Positions 54,982 to 62,953 of a stretch of 64,000 nt of DNA are shown one piece after another. A model generated the notes under the pieces. That model was not told the origin of the DNA, did no database searches, and was given only the letters and a program-made list of their open reading frames with translations. Position numbers and translations under genes: made by a program. Position 1 is the first letter of the stretch. Each line of letters starts with the position of its first letter. Source of the DNA: FEN-1297 sp963710735 (lineage in GTDB: Bacteria > Bacteroidota > Ignavibacteria > Ignavibacteriales > Ignavibacteriaceae); assembly GCA_963710735.1 (NCBI GenBank), contig CAVQBN010000003.1, positions 16,552 through 80,551 on the forward strand. Direction: 5' to 3'.

Positions 54982-55665
54982 ATGGCTAAATTAAATAAAC
55001 AAATACTCGGAAGAGTACAGGGCGCGCTGGGCGATATAACTTTCCGCCAGCGCAACGGTAAAAGCTACTTGTCTACCAGGCCTATATCTTTTATACCTGG
55101 TACTGATGCAGCTTCCGTAGAAAGAAGAGCCAAGTTCGGGCTCTCTATAAAGCTGGCGAAGTCAATATATTCGATCAGCGAATTAAAACCGCTCTGGGCA
55201 GCCGATGCTGCGCCGGAAGTCTCTCCGTTCAATCATCTGATGCGGACTAACTACACGATGATTAACTCGACGGATCTTTCAGGGCTTATAAGGTTAGCTC
55301 CTTCCTTAGGATTTAATGCAAACAATCCTGTTGTTGAATTAGGTCCTTCCGAAGTAAAAGTTAATCTTGATGCAATCGGAACTTCAGCCGGTATAGATGA
55401 AGCTTCCGAAGCTTCATTAAAACTGGTATCTGTTGTTTACCTGAGTGATCCGGTAGATAACATGGTAGGCAAGAGCACTTTTCTTACATTCGTTTCGGAT
55501 GCAAGGGATACCGATCTCGCCTCAGCATTGGAGTTTACATTTGCATTAAGCGATGTTGAATCCCAGATGTTCGCTAAATACCAGAACCGTAAAGGATTCT
55601 TTGCAGTACTCACTTTGGATGCTGCGGGAAATGCAGTACATTATTCAAATACCTTTATAGGCTAA
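54982..55665 (+). CDS. DUF6266-like protein of unknown function
   Basis: Protein of 227 aa. The start, MAKLNKQILGRVQGALGDITFRQRNGKSYLSTRP, follows the pattern of DUF6266 proteins (an ILG.xxGxxGxxxxR..xGxxYxRxxP lead) which are widespread in Bacteroidota and have no known role. The remainder is beta-rich with no signal peptide or membrane segment. It has its own terminator 10 bases past the stop and stands alone in repeat DNA. Its GC content and codon use look higher than the surrounding gaps, like ordinary chromosomal genes. Confidence 0.7.
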   Translation: MAKLNKQILGRVQGALGDITFRQRNGKSYLSTRPISFIPGTDAASVERRAKFGLSIKLAKSIYSISELKPLWAADAAPEVSPFNHLMRTNYTMINSTDLSGLIRLAPSLGFNANNPVVELGPSEVKVNLDAIGTSAGIDEASEASLKLVSVVYLSDPVDNMVGKSTFLTFVSDARDTDLASALEFTFALSDVESQMFAKYQNRKGFFAVLTLDAAGNAVHYSNTFIG

Positions 55666-55674
55666 AATTCGGAT

Positions 55675-55712
55675 GCCGGGTTTCCCTTTCCTATAGGGGG
55701 CCCGGTTTTTTA
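55675..55712 (+). terminator. Rho-independent terminator of the DUF6266-like gene
   Basis: CCGGG (55676-55680) pairs with CCCGG (55701-55705), with an inner CCC/GGG pairing, followed by TTTTTT. Ten bases past the stop codon. Confidence 0.88.
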
Positions 55713-56501
55713 ACGGTCTGAAATTATTTTCAAGATAAAAGTTAAAGTAAAAAGATAAAAGAGTTGTGCAGTTTTGATGCTGTAACAAAGTAATTTATTG
55801 ATAATGATTAGTAACAAGAAACAAGTGACAAGTTATCAAGATGATTCCACAATTAAACAACTCAACAATTTAACCTTTCAGCCTGTGTTGAGTACATAAA
55901 GATGAATAAGGTAATAAGGTTAATGCCGTCCGTGTTTTCCCGGTTACTAAGGTTTTTTAAGTAAATAAGGTTTTTATTCTTCCCCGTCCCCCGTCTTCTG
56001 CCCTGTAATCGACAATCTTCAATCCTTCAATTAACAATCCCTCCCTACGCTTCTCCAAAGGATTCCTTCGGACAACAACTCAACCCTAGGAATGTTTATT
56101 TGTTTAACTGTGTAACTGGTTATTTGTTAAATTGTTTGCTAATAGATTATACGATTTACCGATTACACAATTACACGATTCTCCAAAGGAGTCCTTCGGA
56201 CAACAATCATCATTCCTCAATCGGCAATCCTTCAATCTACAATCCGACAATCCTTCCACGGTTCAACGATTACACGTCCCATAACAGATGAGGTGACAAA
56301 GTAATATAGTAACAAGGTAACAAAGGCGCCTACTTCATACAACTTTTCCCGGATTCCAACCTTCCAACATTCCAACGCTGTTTTTGTGCACCTGTTAATT
56401 TGGGTATTTGTTTAATTGATGCCCCTCTTACTCTTTACCTTTTCCTATTCATACACCATTTCAGTATTCCAACATTCCATTATTCCCTCATTCCTTCACC
56501 A
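55713..56501. repeat. Repeat-filled gap with partial copy of the large interspersed repeat
   Basis: From ~55886 to ~56150 runs a partial copy of the repeat at 58598 and 60897: GAGTACATAAAGATGAATAA, then AATGCCGTCCGTG, TTACTAAGGTTTT, two mini double hairpins (56053-56073, 56181-56201) and TTTAACTGTGTAACTGGTTA. The rest is CAATCGGCAATCCTTCAATC- and CATTCCAACATTCC-type words. An open frame at 56100-56291 is made only of these repeats. Confidence 0.75.
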
Positions 56502-56738
56502 TTAGCCGCCGGTCTCATTAAGGAATTTAGAAAATGAAGTAAACGGTATTATTTCAATATCCTTTATTTTAAACGATTCCTTTCCCGTATAAAAAACTAC
56601 TTTTTCTATACCATGGTGTGTATCATCGTCTGGAAATCTTATAAGATTTTTTATAAAATCTTTATTATAAGTTTCACCGCCTTTAATTTCCATGAACAAT
56701 AAATTTCCGTTTCCCTTTTCAATAATACCTACTTTTTT
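56502..56738 (-). pseudogene. C-terminal remnant of a DUF4143-type ATPase
   Basis: The frame reads VGIIEKGNGNLLFMEIKGGETY, continuing KDFIKNL and IIPFTSFSKFLNETGG, the nuclease-like C-terminal part of ATPases with a DUF4143 tail (pattern EvDlvie...l.aiEiKsG.t). No ATPase core precedes it: the frame opens at the stop codon of the RmlD-like gene, in the same frame, separated only by TAA and two lysine codons. The N-terminal part of a similar ATPase lies decayed at ~57950-58310 on the same strand, so the two may be halves of one gene split by the reductase gene. Confidence 0.6.
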
Positions 56739-57638
56739 TTAATCCAAATAACCCCGGTAGTAATTTGTAATATATTCTTTTAAAGCATCCTTCCAATTCC
56801 GCATTAAATTTAAACCCCTTAAATCTAATTTCTTATTAACTAATCTTTCTGAAGGCGGTCTTTCTGCAAAATATGTTTCTTTAAAATATTCGGAAGTTAC
56901 AATATTAATTTTAACTTTATTCTCCAGGCCTAAAATCTTAAGAAGTTCTTGAGCAACTTCTAAACGTGAAGTCTCCCCGCCGCAAACCATATTATATAAA
57001 CCCCAGTACTCTTTTTCCAATAATGCTTTTACGTTTTTAGCAAAATCATGTGTATAAGTTGGTGTGCCGTCTTTATCATTTACAATAAATAATTCTTTCT
57101 TTCCTTCTTTTAGCTGGATCATTACTTTTTGTATAAACTTTTTATCCTTTTGGGGACCTGCACCCATCATCCAGCCTGCACGGCAAATTAGGTATCTTTT
57201 AGCATTCTCTAACACAAACCTTTCACCCATATATTTTGAACGTGCATAAACTCCTAACGGGTTAGGTAAATCCCAATCATCATACAGCACTTTACCACCA
57301 TCGAAAATACCTGCTGTGCTTATATACAATAACGGTATATTAAGTTCATTTGCCAGGTATACCGCATTTTCAACGGCAATTGTATTAGTCTGGTAAGTAT
57401 CATTACTATTCATTTCACAATATTCTAAATCGGTATATGCTCCTAAATGGAAAAGATAATCCGGATGAAAATTATTAACATCTTTCTTGTATGCATCAAA
57501 ATATCTAAAATCCAGAAATGAAAGCCAGTCTTCATTTACATCCTTATCCGTACACTTTAATATAAACGTATCTTTAAATTGTTTATAAAATGCTTCTCCC
57601 AGCATTCCGCCGCAGCCGGCGATGTATATTTTTTTCAT
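56739..57638 (-). CDS. RmlD-like NAD(P)-dependent sugar reductase (dTDP-4-dehydrorhamnose reductase family)
   Basis: Protein of 299 aa, an SDR of the RmlD substrate-binding family: KIYIAGCGGMLGEAFYKQF, LFHLGAYTDLEYCEMN, LLYISTAGIFDGGK and LPNPLGVYARSKYMGERFVL with YxxxK, then DKDGTPTYTHDFAKNVKALL. RmlD completes dTDP-L-rhamnose synthesis; with rfbA and rfbC in the window this would fit, though the gene is 34 kb away and some relatives act on other sugars. It stands alone amid pseudogene fragments. Complete. Confidence 0.85.
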   Translation of the reverse strand: MKKIYIAGCGGMLGEAFYKQFKDTFILKCTDKDVNEDWLSFLDFRYFDAYKKDVNNFHPDYLFHLGAYTDLEYCEMNSNDTYQTNTIAVENAVYLANELNIPLLYISTAGIFDGGKVLYDDWDLPNPLGVYARSKYMGERFVLENAKRYLICRAGWMMGAGPQKDKKFIQKVMIQLKEGKKELFIVNDKDGTPTYTHDFAKNVKALLEKEYWGLYNMVCGGETSRLEVAQELLKILGLENKVKINIVTSEYFKETYFAERPPSERLVNKKLDLRGLNLMRNWKDALKEYITNYYRGYLD

Positions 57639-57939
57639 AAGATTTTAACTCAATTAATTAACATTATTTGATTATTTACATATGGATGAATTATTTTACT
57701 TTCCTCCATAACATTAGACGAAATGTTTCTGCAATTTTCTAAGGAAGATTTTGTTAATCAAAATTATCGTCTATAATTTTAATAAAAAAGTAGCCAATTA
57801 TTTAGTAAATAATAAAAATATTTAATAATATAAAGATACTTTATTAAACCCGTTGTTCGAAACTAAAATAAATTGTGCAAAGAAGTTGGTCTATTTGTGA
57901 GACACTATATCAAAAGTTGTTTGAAGATGGTTGTAAAAT

Positions 57940-58310
57940 CACTTTTCTCAATAATTAGGGACTTACAATGCCTGCAAGTGATTGAGAAATTTTTTCATTT
58001 AAAGGAAAACTTTGTGAACCGGATAAAATATACTGGCCTGGAACCTTCCTTTCATCCGAAACTACCGTATGTAACTAAAAAGTTCGGGCATATTCTGAGC
58101 TTAATCAAAAATTACTTTAGGACCGGTATTTGTCAATAATCCAATTATATAATTATGCAACCTTTCTCTGTAATCAATCCGCTCAAGATTATAGTATTTA
58201 TATGCAGGAAATGAAGATTTAAGCAGAGTTGTTTTGCCAGCCTAACGAGGGCCGGTTAAGATGTGATATTATTTTTCTTTCGATATACACATTATGTAAT
58301 TATGCAACTG
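57940..58310 (-). pseudogene. Decayed N-terminal half of a DUF4143-type ATPase
   Basis: On the minus strand from ~58310, frames give VYIERKIISHL, then TGPR-stop-AGKTTLLKSSFPAYKYYNLERI (a Walker A with Gln changed to TAG near 58248), GPKVIFD-stop-AQNMPELFSYIR (Walker B with Glu changed to TAA) and, one frame over, DERKVPGQYILSGSQSFPLNEKISQSLAGI (sensor region). Such a series is the AAA core of DUF4143-type ATPases. Multiple stops and frameshifts mark real decay, unlike the single-base breaks elsewhere. A plus-strand open frame at 57873-58139 is just its shadow. Confidence 0.78.
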
Positions 58311-58597
58311 AACTGCAAATATACATCGGGCTATTATGTTATTGAACTATATTTTCTAACCTCTCCTCTTTATTCTCTAGTCTTAGTTTTCTCATTACTT
58401 GAGTTACCGCGACATTGAGCTTTAAACTGATGAAGTGACCTAGTAACAAGGAAAAATCGTTTAGTAACGAGAAACCAGTAACTAGCTGCGAGTAATATGG
58501 ATTCAGTGATCCGTTATCTATAAACCGTTTTCAATTTAACCGCTTTTTAATATTTTAAGAATTAATCGATTCAACCATTCAACCTCAGCCGGTGTTG
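58311..58597. repeat. Short-word repeat DNA
   Basis: Upstream of the decayed ATPase the sequence soon turns into AGTAACAAGGAA and GTAACGAGAAACCAGTAACTAG words. No gene seen. Confidence 0.55.
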
Positions 58598-59044
58598 AGT
58601 ACATAAAAATAAATAAGGTAATAAGGTTAATGCCGTCCGTGTTTTTCCAGTTACTAAGGTTTGTTAAAAAGATAAGGTTTTTATTTCTCCGGTTTCTAGT
58701 CTGCTGTCACCGTCTTTCACTCGTTACCCGTCACGTGTCTCTAATTCTCGCTTCCTCAATTGTTGAGATAACATAGATGCGAAGTAACGCGTGACAAGTA
58801 ACCAGTGACCAGTAGAATGCAAAATGAAATAATTAAACCCTTTCCTCCTTCCAATCTCCGCCCTCCTCTCGTTACTCGTTACTTGTTACTAATACCACGG
58901 TTCAACGATTACACAATTCATCAATCATCAATCCTCAATCGACAATCCAACAATCCCTCCCTACGCTTCTCCAAAGGAGTCCTTCGGACAACAACTCAAC
59001 CCTAGGAATGTTTATTTGTTTAACTGTGTAACTGGTTATTTGTT
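58598..59044. repeat. Large direct repeat, copy A (447 bp)
   Basis: From AGTACATAAA to CTGGTTATTTGTT, near-identical to copy B at 60897-61344. It is built of several blocks: AATAAGGTAATAAGGTTAAT-type, TTACTCGTTACTTGTTACT, CAATCATCAATCCTCAATCG, a mini double hairpin (58969-58989) and TTTAACTGTGTAACTGGTTA. Copies A and B flank the intact DUF4143-type ATPase gene and a MITE. Confidence 0.9.
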
Positions 59045-59166
59045 AAATTGTTTCCTTATAGATTATACGATTTATCGATTACACAATTCAACAATCTTCA
59101 ATCAACAATCCTCTATCACTTTGTTTCTTTGTCTCATTGTCACCCATTCTAGTCACTCTTCACTAA

Positions 59167-60447
59167 TCACTCGTTAACCAGCAGCCAGCGCCATGCAGGC
59201 AGCACATTAATTTTTTTACCATCAATAATTATTTCATCAGATCTATCTATAGTTAAAATAAATCCTTCCTTCAACTTAAAATAACGCATTGCCTCCAGCA
59301 ATCCTTCAGTTTCCCTTTTCTTATTTTCATCATGTAATTCATAAGAAACCTGAATTGCCATTTTTACTTTTGTACCTTCATGTATTATGAAATCGCACTC
59401 ACCTTTTTCTCTGTAATAATATATTGACTTTCCGGAAGCCTTTAAATGTAAATAGACTGCATTTTCCAGCATCCTGCCTTTATTCTCAGAAAATTTAAAC
59501 GATACGCTGTTAACAATTCCATTATCTATGCAGTACAACTTCTTTTCATTAGCATTTTGAATACTTATGGATTCTGAATATTTATTAATAAGGAATACCA
59601 AATAACAATCGTTCACATAATTTATAAATTCATATATCGAGTCCTTGCTTATCTTTATGCCGGCTGACTTTAGTTCGTTAAACAATTTATTAACCGAAAA
59701 GTAATTTGAAACATTTGATAAACTCTTAATTATAAAATATCTCAGAGCAGATGGGTTCTTTATACCATATCTTTCGATAATATCCCGATATATCATTACG
59801 TCCAAATATGACTGCATTGTCTTAGATCTTAGCTCTCTATCATAATTAACTACTTCCGGAAAACCGCCTTCACTTAAATAATCATTAAATGCTTTTACCA
59901 AGCGGGCTTTGTTTCTTGGTGAATAAAGATCCTCTGTTTTAATGTTTTTAAACTTTAAATATTCATCAAATGTTAGAGGAAAAAGCTCATATGATATTGA
60001 GCGGCCCCTTAAACTAGTAGCTATTTCTTTACTTAATAATTTTGATGAAGAACCCGTTATAAAAATATTTTTAGATACCGTATCATATATTCTCCTGACA
60101 AATTTTTCCCAATTTTCAATATTTTGTATCTCGTCAAAAAAGAAGTACAAAGGATTTCTGTTATACGGATACAATTCAAAATATGATTCCAGTATAAGCT
60201 GCAAATCATTAGCTTCAAGTTCTAGTCTTTCATCTTCAAAATTTATATAAACTATATCTTCCCGCTGTACGCTTTTAGGAAGATTTTTCATTAGCTGATA
60301 TAAAAAGTATGTCTTGCCTGACCTTCTTGAGCCGATAATTGTAATAATCTTTTTTGAATTTAAAGGAACAGAAAGTTTCCTTTCAATTAAATCTTGCAAA
60401 GGATTTTCATGAAAGTCCTTTATTATGCTTTTTATTATTTCTTTCAT
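59167..60447 (-). CDS. ATPase with C-terminal DUF4143 (predicted AAA+)
   Basis: About 426 aa from the ATG at 60447, chosen for the AGGCGAGG site upstream; the frame extends 16 codons further through the operator. AAA core: IITIIGSRRSGKTYFLYQL (Walker A, 39-46), LYFFFDEIQNIENWEKFVRRI (Walker B), IFITGSSSKLLSKEIATSLRGRSISYELFPLTFDEYL (sensor/arginine region), then the DUF4143 winged-helix part and a nuclease-like end (KSIYYYREKGECDFIIHEG). Role of the family is unknown; it is often found in mobile or defence-rich DNA. It has tandem palindromes before the start and lies between 450-bp direct repeats. Confidence 0.92.
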   Translation of the reverse strand: MKEIIKSIIKDFHENPLQDLIERKLSVPLNSKKIITIIGSRRSGKTYFLYQLMKNLPKSVQREDIVYINFEDERLELEANDLQLILESYFELYPYNRNPLYFFFDEIQNIENWEKFVRRIYDTVSKNIFITGSSSKLLSKEIATSLRGRSISYELFPLTFDEYLKFKNIKTEDLYSPRNKARLVKAFNDYLSEGGFPEVVNYDRELRSKTMQSYLDVMIYRDIIERYGIKNPSALRYFIIKSLSNVSNYFSVNKLFNELKSAGIKISKDSIYEFINYVNDCYLVFLINKYSESISIQNANEKKLYCIDNGIVNSVSFKFSENKGRMLENAVYLHLKASGKSIYYYREKGECDFIIHEGTKVKMAIQVSYELHDENKKRETEGLLEAMRYFKLKEGFILTIDRSDEIIIDGKKINVLPAWRWLLVNE

Positions 60448-60473
60448 TTTAATACCTCGCCTAAAGATAATAC

Positions 60474-60524
60474 TTTCCTTTATAAAAGGAAACATATAGT
60501 CCGTGGTTTCCTTTCCAAAAGGAC
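60474..60524. promoter_or_regulatory. Paired palindromes upstream of the ATPase: probable operators
   Basis: TTTCCTTT-ATA-AAAGGAAA (60474-60492) is a perfect palindrome with 8-base arms. A second, TTTCCTTT-cca-AAAGGAca (60507-60524), follows with centres 33 bases apart, close to three helical turns, so both would face the same side of the DNA. They lie 27-77 bases upstream of the ATG. This suggests tight control by a dimeric regulator, perhaps the ATPase's own winged-helix domain. Confidence 0.62.
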
Positions 60525-60640
60525 AGTTGACATTCGCGTATTTTTTTCATTCAGCCCTTCACAAAGTATGGTCACCGTTGTTTTTCATTAATTCATCGGT
60601 TACACAATTCTACAATTCAACTATTTAGTTAAAAGTGATT

Positions 60641-60825
60641 AGTTAACTGAAGTTACGCAAGATTGTAAATATCGTATGTCATACCCACGAAAGCGGGTAT
60701 CTACTATGCCAAAATAATCGGTAAAATGGATTCCCACCCCTCCTGCCGGACGGCAGGTTTTGTGGGAATGACAAATTGAAGCCTTTTTCTCTTTAAAATT
60801 CATTTTTTCGTAACTTCAGTTAGTT
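60641..60825. mobile_element. 177-bp MITE-like element with 13-bp TIRs and AGTT target duplication
   Basis: AACTGAAGTTACG (60645-60657) and CGTAACTTCAGTT (60809-60821) are perfect inverted repeats; AGTT flanks both ends (60641-60644, 60822-60825). The interior holds GTCATACCCACGAAAGCGGGT, a CCTGCCGGACGGCAGG hairpin and GTGGGAATGACA, palindromes of a type common in bacterial intergenic repeats, and cannot encode a protein. It sits between the ATPase operators and repeat copy B. Confidence 0.82.
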
Positions 60826-60896
60826 AATAGCGAATAGAGGCTACAAGTAGTTTTTGCTCTTTTCACTACTCACTTTTCACAATTCGCCTTGCGTTA

Positions 60897-61344
60897 AGTA
60901 CATAAAGATGAATAAGGTAATAAGGTTAATGCCGTCCGTGTTTTTCCAGTTACTAAGGTTTGTTAAAAAGATAAGGTTTTTATTTCTCCGGTTTCTAGTC
61001 TGCTGTCACCGTCTTTCACTCGTTACCCGTCACGTGTCTCTAATTCTCGCTTCCTCAATTGTTGAGATAACATAGATGCGAAGTAACGCGTGACAAGTAA
61101 CCAGTGACCAGTAGAATGCAAAATGAAATAATTAAACCCTTTCCTCCTTCCAATCTCCGCCCTCCTCTCGTTACTCGTTACTTGTTACTAATACCACGGT
61201 TCAACGATTACACAATTCATCAATCATCAATCCTCAATCGACAATCCAACAATCCCTCCCTACGCTTCTCCAAAGGAGTTCATTCGGACAACAACTCAAC
61301 CCTAGGAATGTTTATTTGATTAACTGTGTATCTGGTTATTTGTT
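60897..61344. repeat. Large direct repeat, copy B (448 bp)
   Basis: Near-identical to copy A at 58598-59044 over its whole length; differences include GATG for AATA near the start, an altered mini hairpin at 61268-61289 (GTTCATTCGG for GTCCTTCGG) and a T for an A in CTGGTTATT's lead. A 71-codon open frame inside it matches one in copy A and reflects the repeat only. Confidence 0.9.
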
Positions 61345-61719
61345 TAGTTGATAGTTACGTAGAGAATTTAATTTATTTGAAATCTCTTCAATTTTTTCTC
61401 TTATTTTTAATAGCTGTTTTTCATCAATATAACCCAATTCTTCGGATATTATCATCTGACATAATAATTCCATTAATGAACCAAATGAAATCTGCGTAAA
61501 ATGTGCTTTATCTTTATAGGAAATCCTGCTTGATCCTTCAGCCAGATTAGAAGAAATTGAAACTGCTGCTCTTCTTAATTGACTTACTATACCAAACTTT
61601 TCTTCATCCGGATAATTTATTGTTATTTTATAAATATCTTTGACGAGATCTACGGACAATCTCCAAACATCTAATTTTTCAAAAGAAAATTCGTGATTTT
61701 TTTTCTGTGTGCTATTCAT
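61336..61719 (-). CDS. Four-helix-bundle protein (S23/IVS-like), third copy
   Basis: About 127 aa from the ATG at 61719 behind GGGAG; a longer frame begins at 61779 in repeat DNA. FSFEKLDVWRLSVDLVKDIYKITINYPDEEKFGIVSQLRRAAVSISSNLAEGSSRIS and GSLMELLCQMIISEELGYI match the family closely. Its 3' end overlaps the end of repeat copy B by a few bases. Function unknown. Confidence 0.9.
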   Translation of the reverse strand: MNSTQKKNHEFSFEKLDVWRLSVDLVKDIYKITINYPDEEKFGIVSQLRRAAVSISSNLAEGSSRISYKDKAHFTQISFGSLMELLCQMIISEELGYIDEKQLLKIREKIEEISNKLNSLRNYQLNK

Positions 61720-61893
61720 AATCGATCTCTCCCTTTTTTCGATTACACAATTAACCGATTCAACGAATCGACAACTCAACCCTAGAAATGCTTATTTGTT
61801 AAATTGTTTCCTTATAGATTATACGATTTACCGATTACACAATTCGACAATCTTCAATCATCAATCCTTCAACCTCTGTCACCTTGTCACTTA

Positions 61894-62598
61894 TTATCTT
61901 TTCGCAATCAGCGCCATTCTTACTATGTCTTTAACTTCTTCGTTGCAAATATTTTCCGCTTTAAACATTCCCTCAAGGTTAAAACCCAGCTCTTTGTTGA
62001 TGCGTATGTTTCTTAGATTGGTATCGAAAGTATAAATATAAATCTTTCTAAGACCCACTGTATTTAATCCGTAAGATATCCAGATTTTAGAGGCTTTTTT
62101 ACCGAATCCCTTTCCGCTGTATTCTCTGTTGCCGATAAGCTTTCTCAGCTCCGCTTTTTTATTCACCTTATCGTGATTTAAAAATCCTAAAATCCCGATA
62201 GGTATTTTATCTGCTGTTTCCACAATTCCGAAAATATTTTTTTCGTCATGCAGAAGGTCTTCCACTTTGTACTCTTCATTATCAATCCTGGAAAGCAGGA
62301 ACTCCTTGCCGAAATCATTACTTGTCCAGGTTTCAATCAGCTTTTTATCTTTGGCGAAATTAAGCTTCCTGATGATTACATCTTCATAAGATATCGGTAA
62401 AACAAGTTTCACATCGTCGATGAGATGTTCAACAATGTTTATCTTCTCAACAGATTTGTTTAATGCCAGGTCCAGCAGTGCATTTGCAATATTTATATAG
62501 TCCTTAGGGGCTAGTTTTAACTTTTTCAGCTCGTCAATAACGTTTCCGACGACGGCTTCGTGGAACAGGTTCTGTTCCAGTAAATTGGTAGTTTCCAT
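61894..62598 (-). CDS. GNAT-family N-acetyltransferase
   Basis: About 234 aa from the ATG at 62598 behind GGGGGTGGGAG; the longer frame adds four residues. The C-terminal GNAT domain shows IPIGILGFLNHDKVNKKAELRKLIGNREYSGKGFGKKASKIWISYGLNTVGLRKIYIYTFDTNLRNIRINKELGFNLEGMFK (motif A R/Q-x-x-G-x-G/A and the RimJ/RimL-like NxRxxxxxExxGFxxEG end). The N-terminal ~70 residues are a helical extension of unknown role. In polysaccharide loci such enzymes acetylate amino sugars or peptides. Complete. Confidence 0.88.
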   Translation of the reverse strand: METTNLLEQNLFHEAVVGNVIDELKKLKLAPKDYINIANALLDLALNKSVEKINIVEHLIDDVKLVLPISYEDVIIRKLNFAKDKKLIETWTSNDFGKEFLLSRIDNEEYKVEDLLHDEKNIFGIVETADKIPIGILGFLNHDKVNKKAELRKLIGNREYSGKGFGKKASKIWISYGLNTVGLRKIYIYTFDTNLRNIRINKELGFNLEGMFKAENICNEEVKDIVRMALIAKR

Positions 62599-62736
62599 TT
62601 TTACTCCCACCCCCTAATTATTTAGTAAAAAAACATCACATGCACATTACAAATCTAAGCTTTCGCAATAACATCTAATTTATTAATATAGTGACAAAGT
62701 GACAATGTAACAAAGAGACAAAGTAAAGTTTAAAAT

Positions 62737-62876
62737 TTATTTTCTAAGATATTTAATTAAACCTGTTATTTGAGCTCGAATTAAATTCAAATTATTTATT
62801 AATAAATTAAAAATCTTTTCTTCTATAAACTCTAATTCTTTAGATATAATTAATTGAGTTTCTATTTCAATTAACG
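62737..62876 (-). pseudogene. C-terminal fragment of a four-helix-bundle gene
   Basis: The frame ending at TAA (62737-62739) reads SLIEIETQLIISKELEFIEEK then LIKYLRK, aligning with the C-terminal half of the family member at 27287 (SLSELETQIIIGENLRYISSEK ... LVRHLNSKG). Upstream the sequence turns to TTACATCGTT-type repeat DNA, so the N-terminal half is gone. Confidence 0.72.
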
Positions 62877-62953
62877 ATGTAACCTAGAAATAAAGTAGCG
62901 CTCCTCAAAACCTTGTTTCTTTGTTACATCATTTTTTTATTTGCTTTCCGGAC

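Noticed and set aside
57873..58139. 88-codon plus-strand open frame
   Set aside because: It is the antisense shadow of the decayed ATPase, whose minus-strand frames contain clear ATPase motifs.
58805..61319. Paired plus-strand open frames (58805-59005 and 61104-61319) with the same N-terminal 60 residues
   Set aside because: They are identical because they lie in the 450-bp direct repeat. The composition is that of short-word repeats, with no ribosome site and no family.
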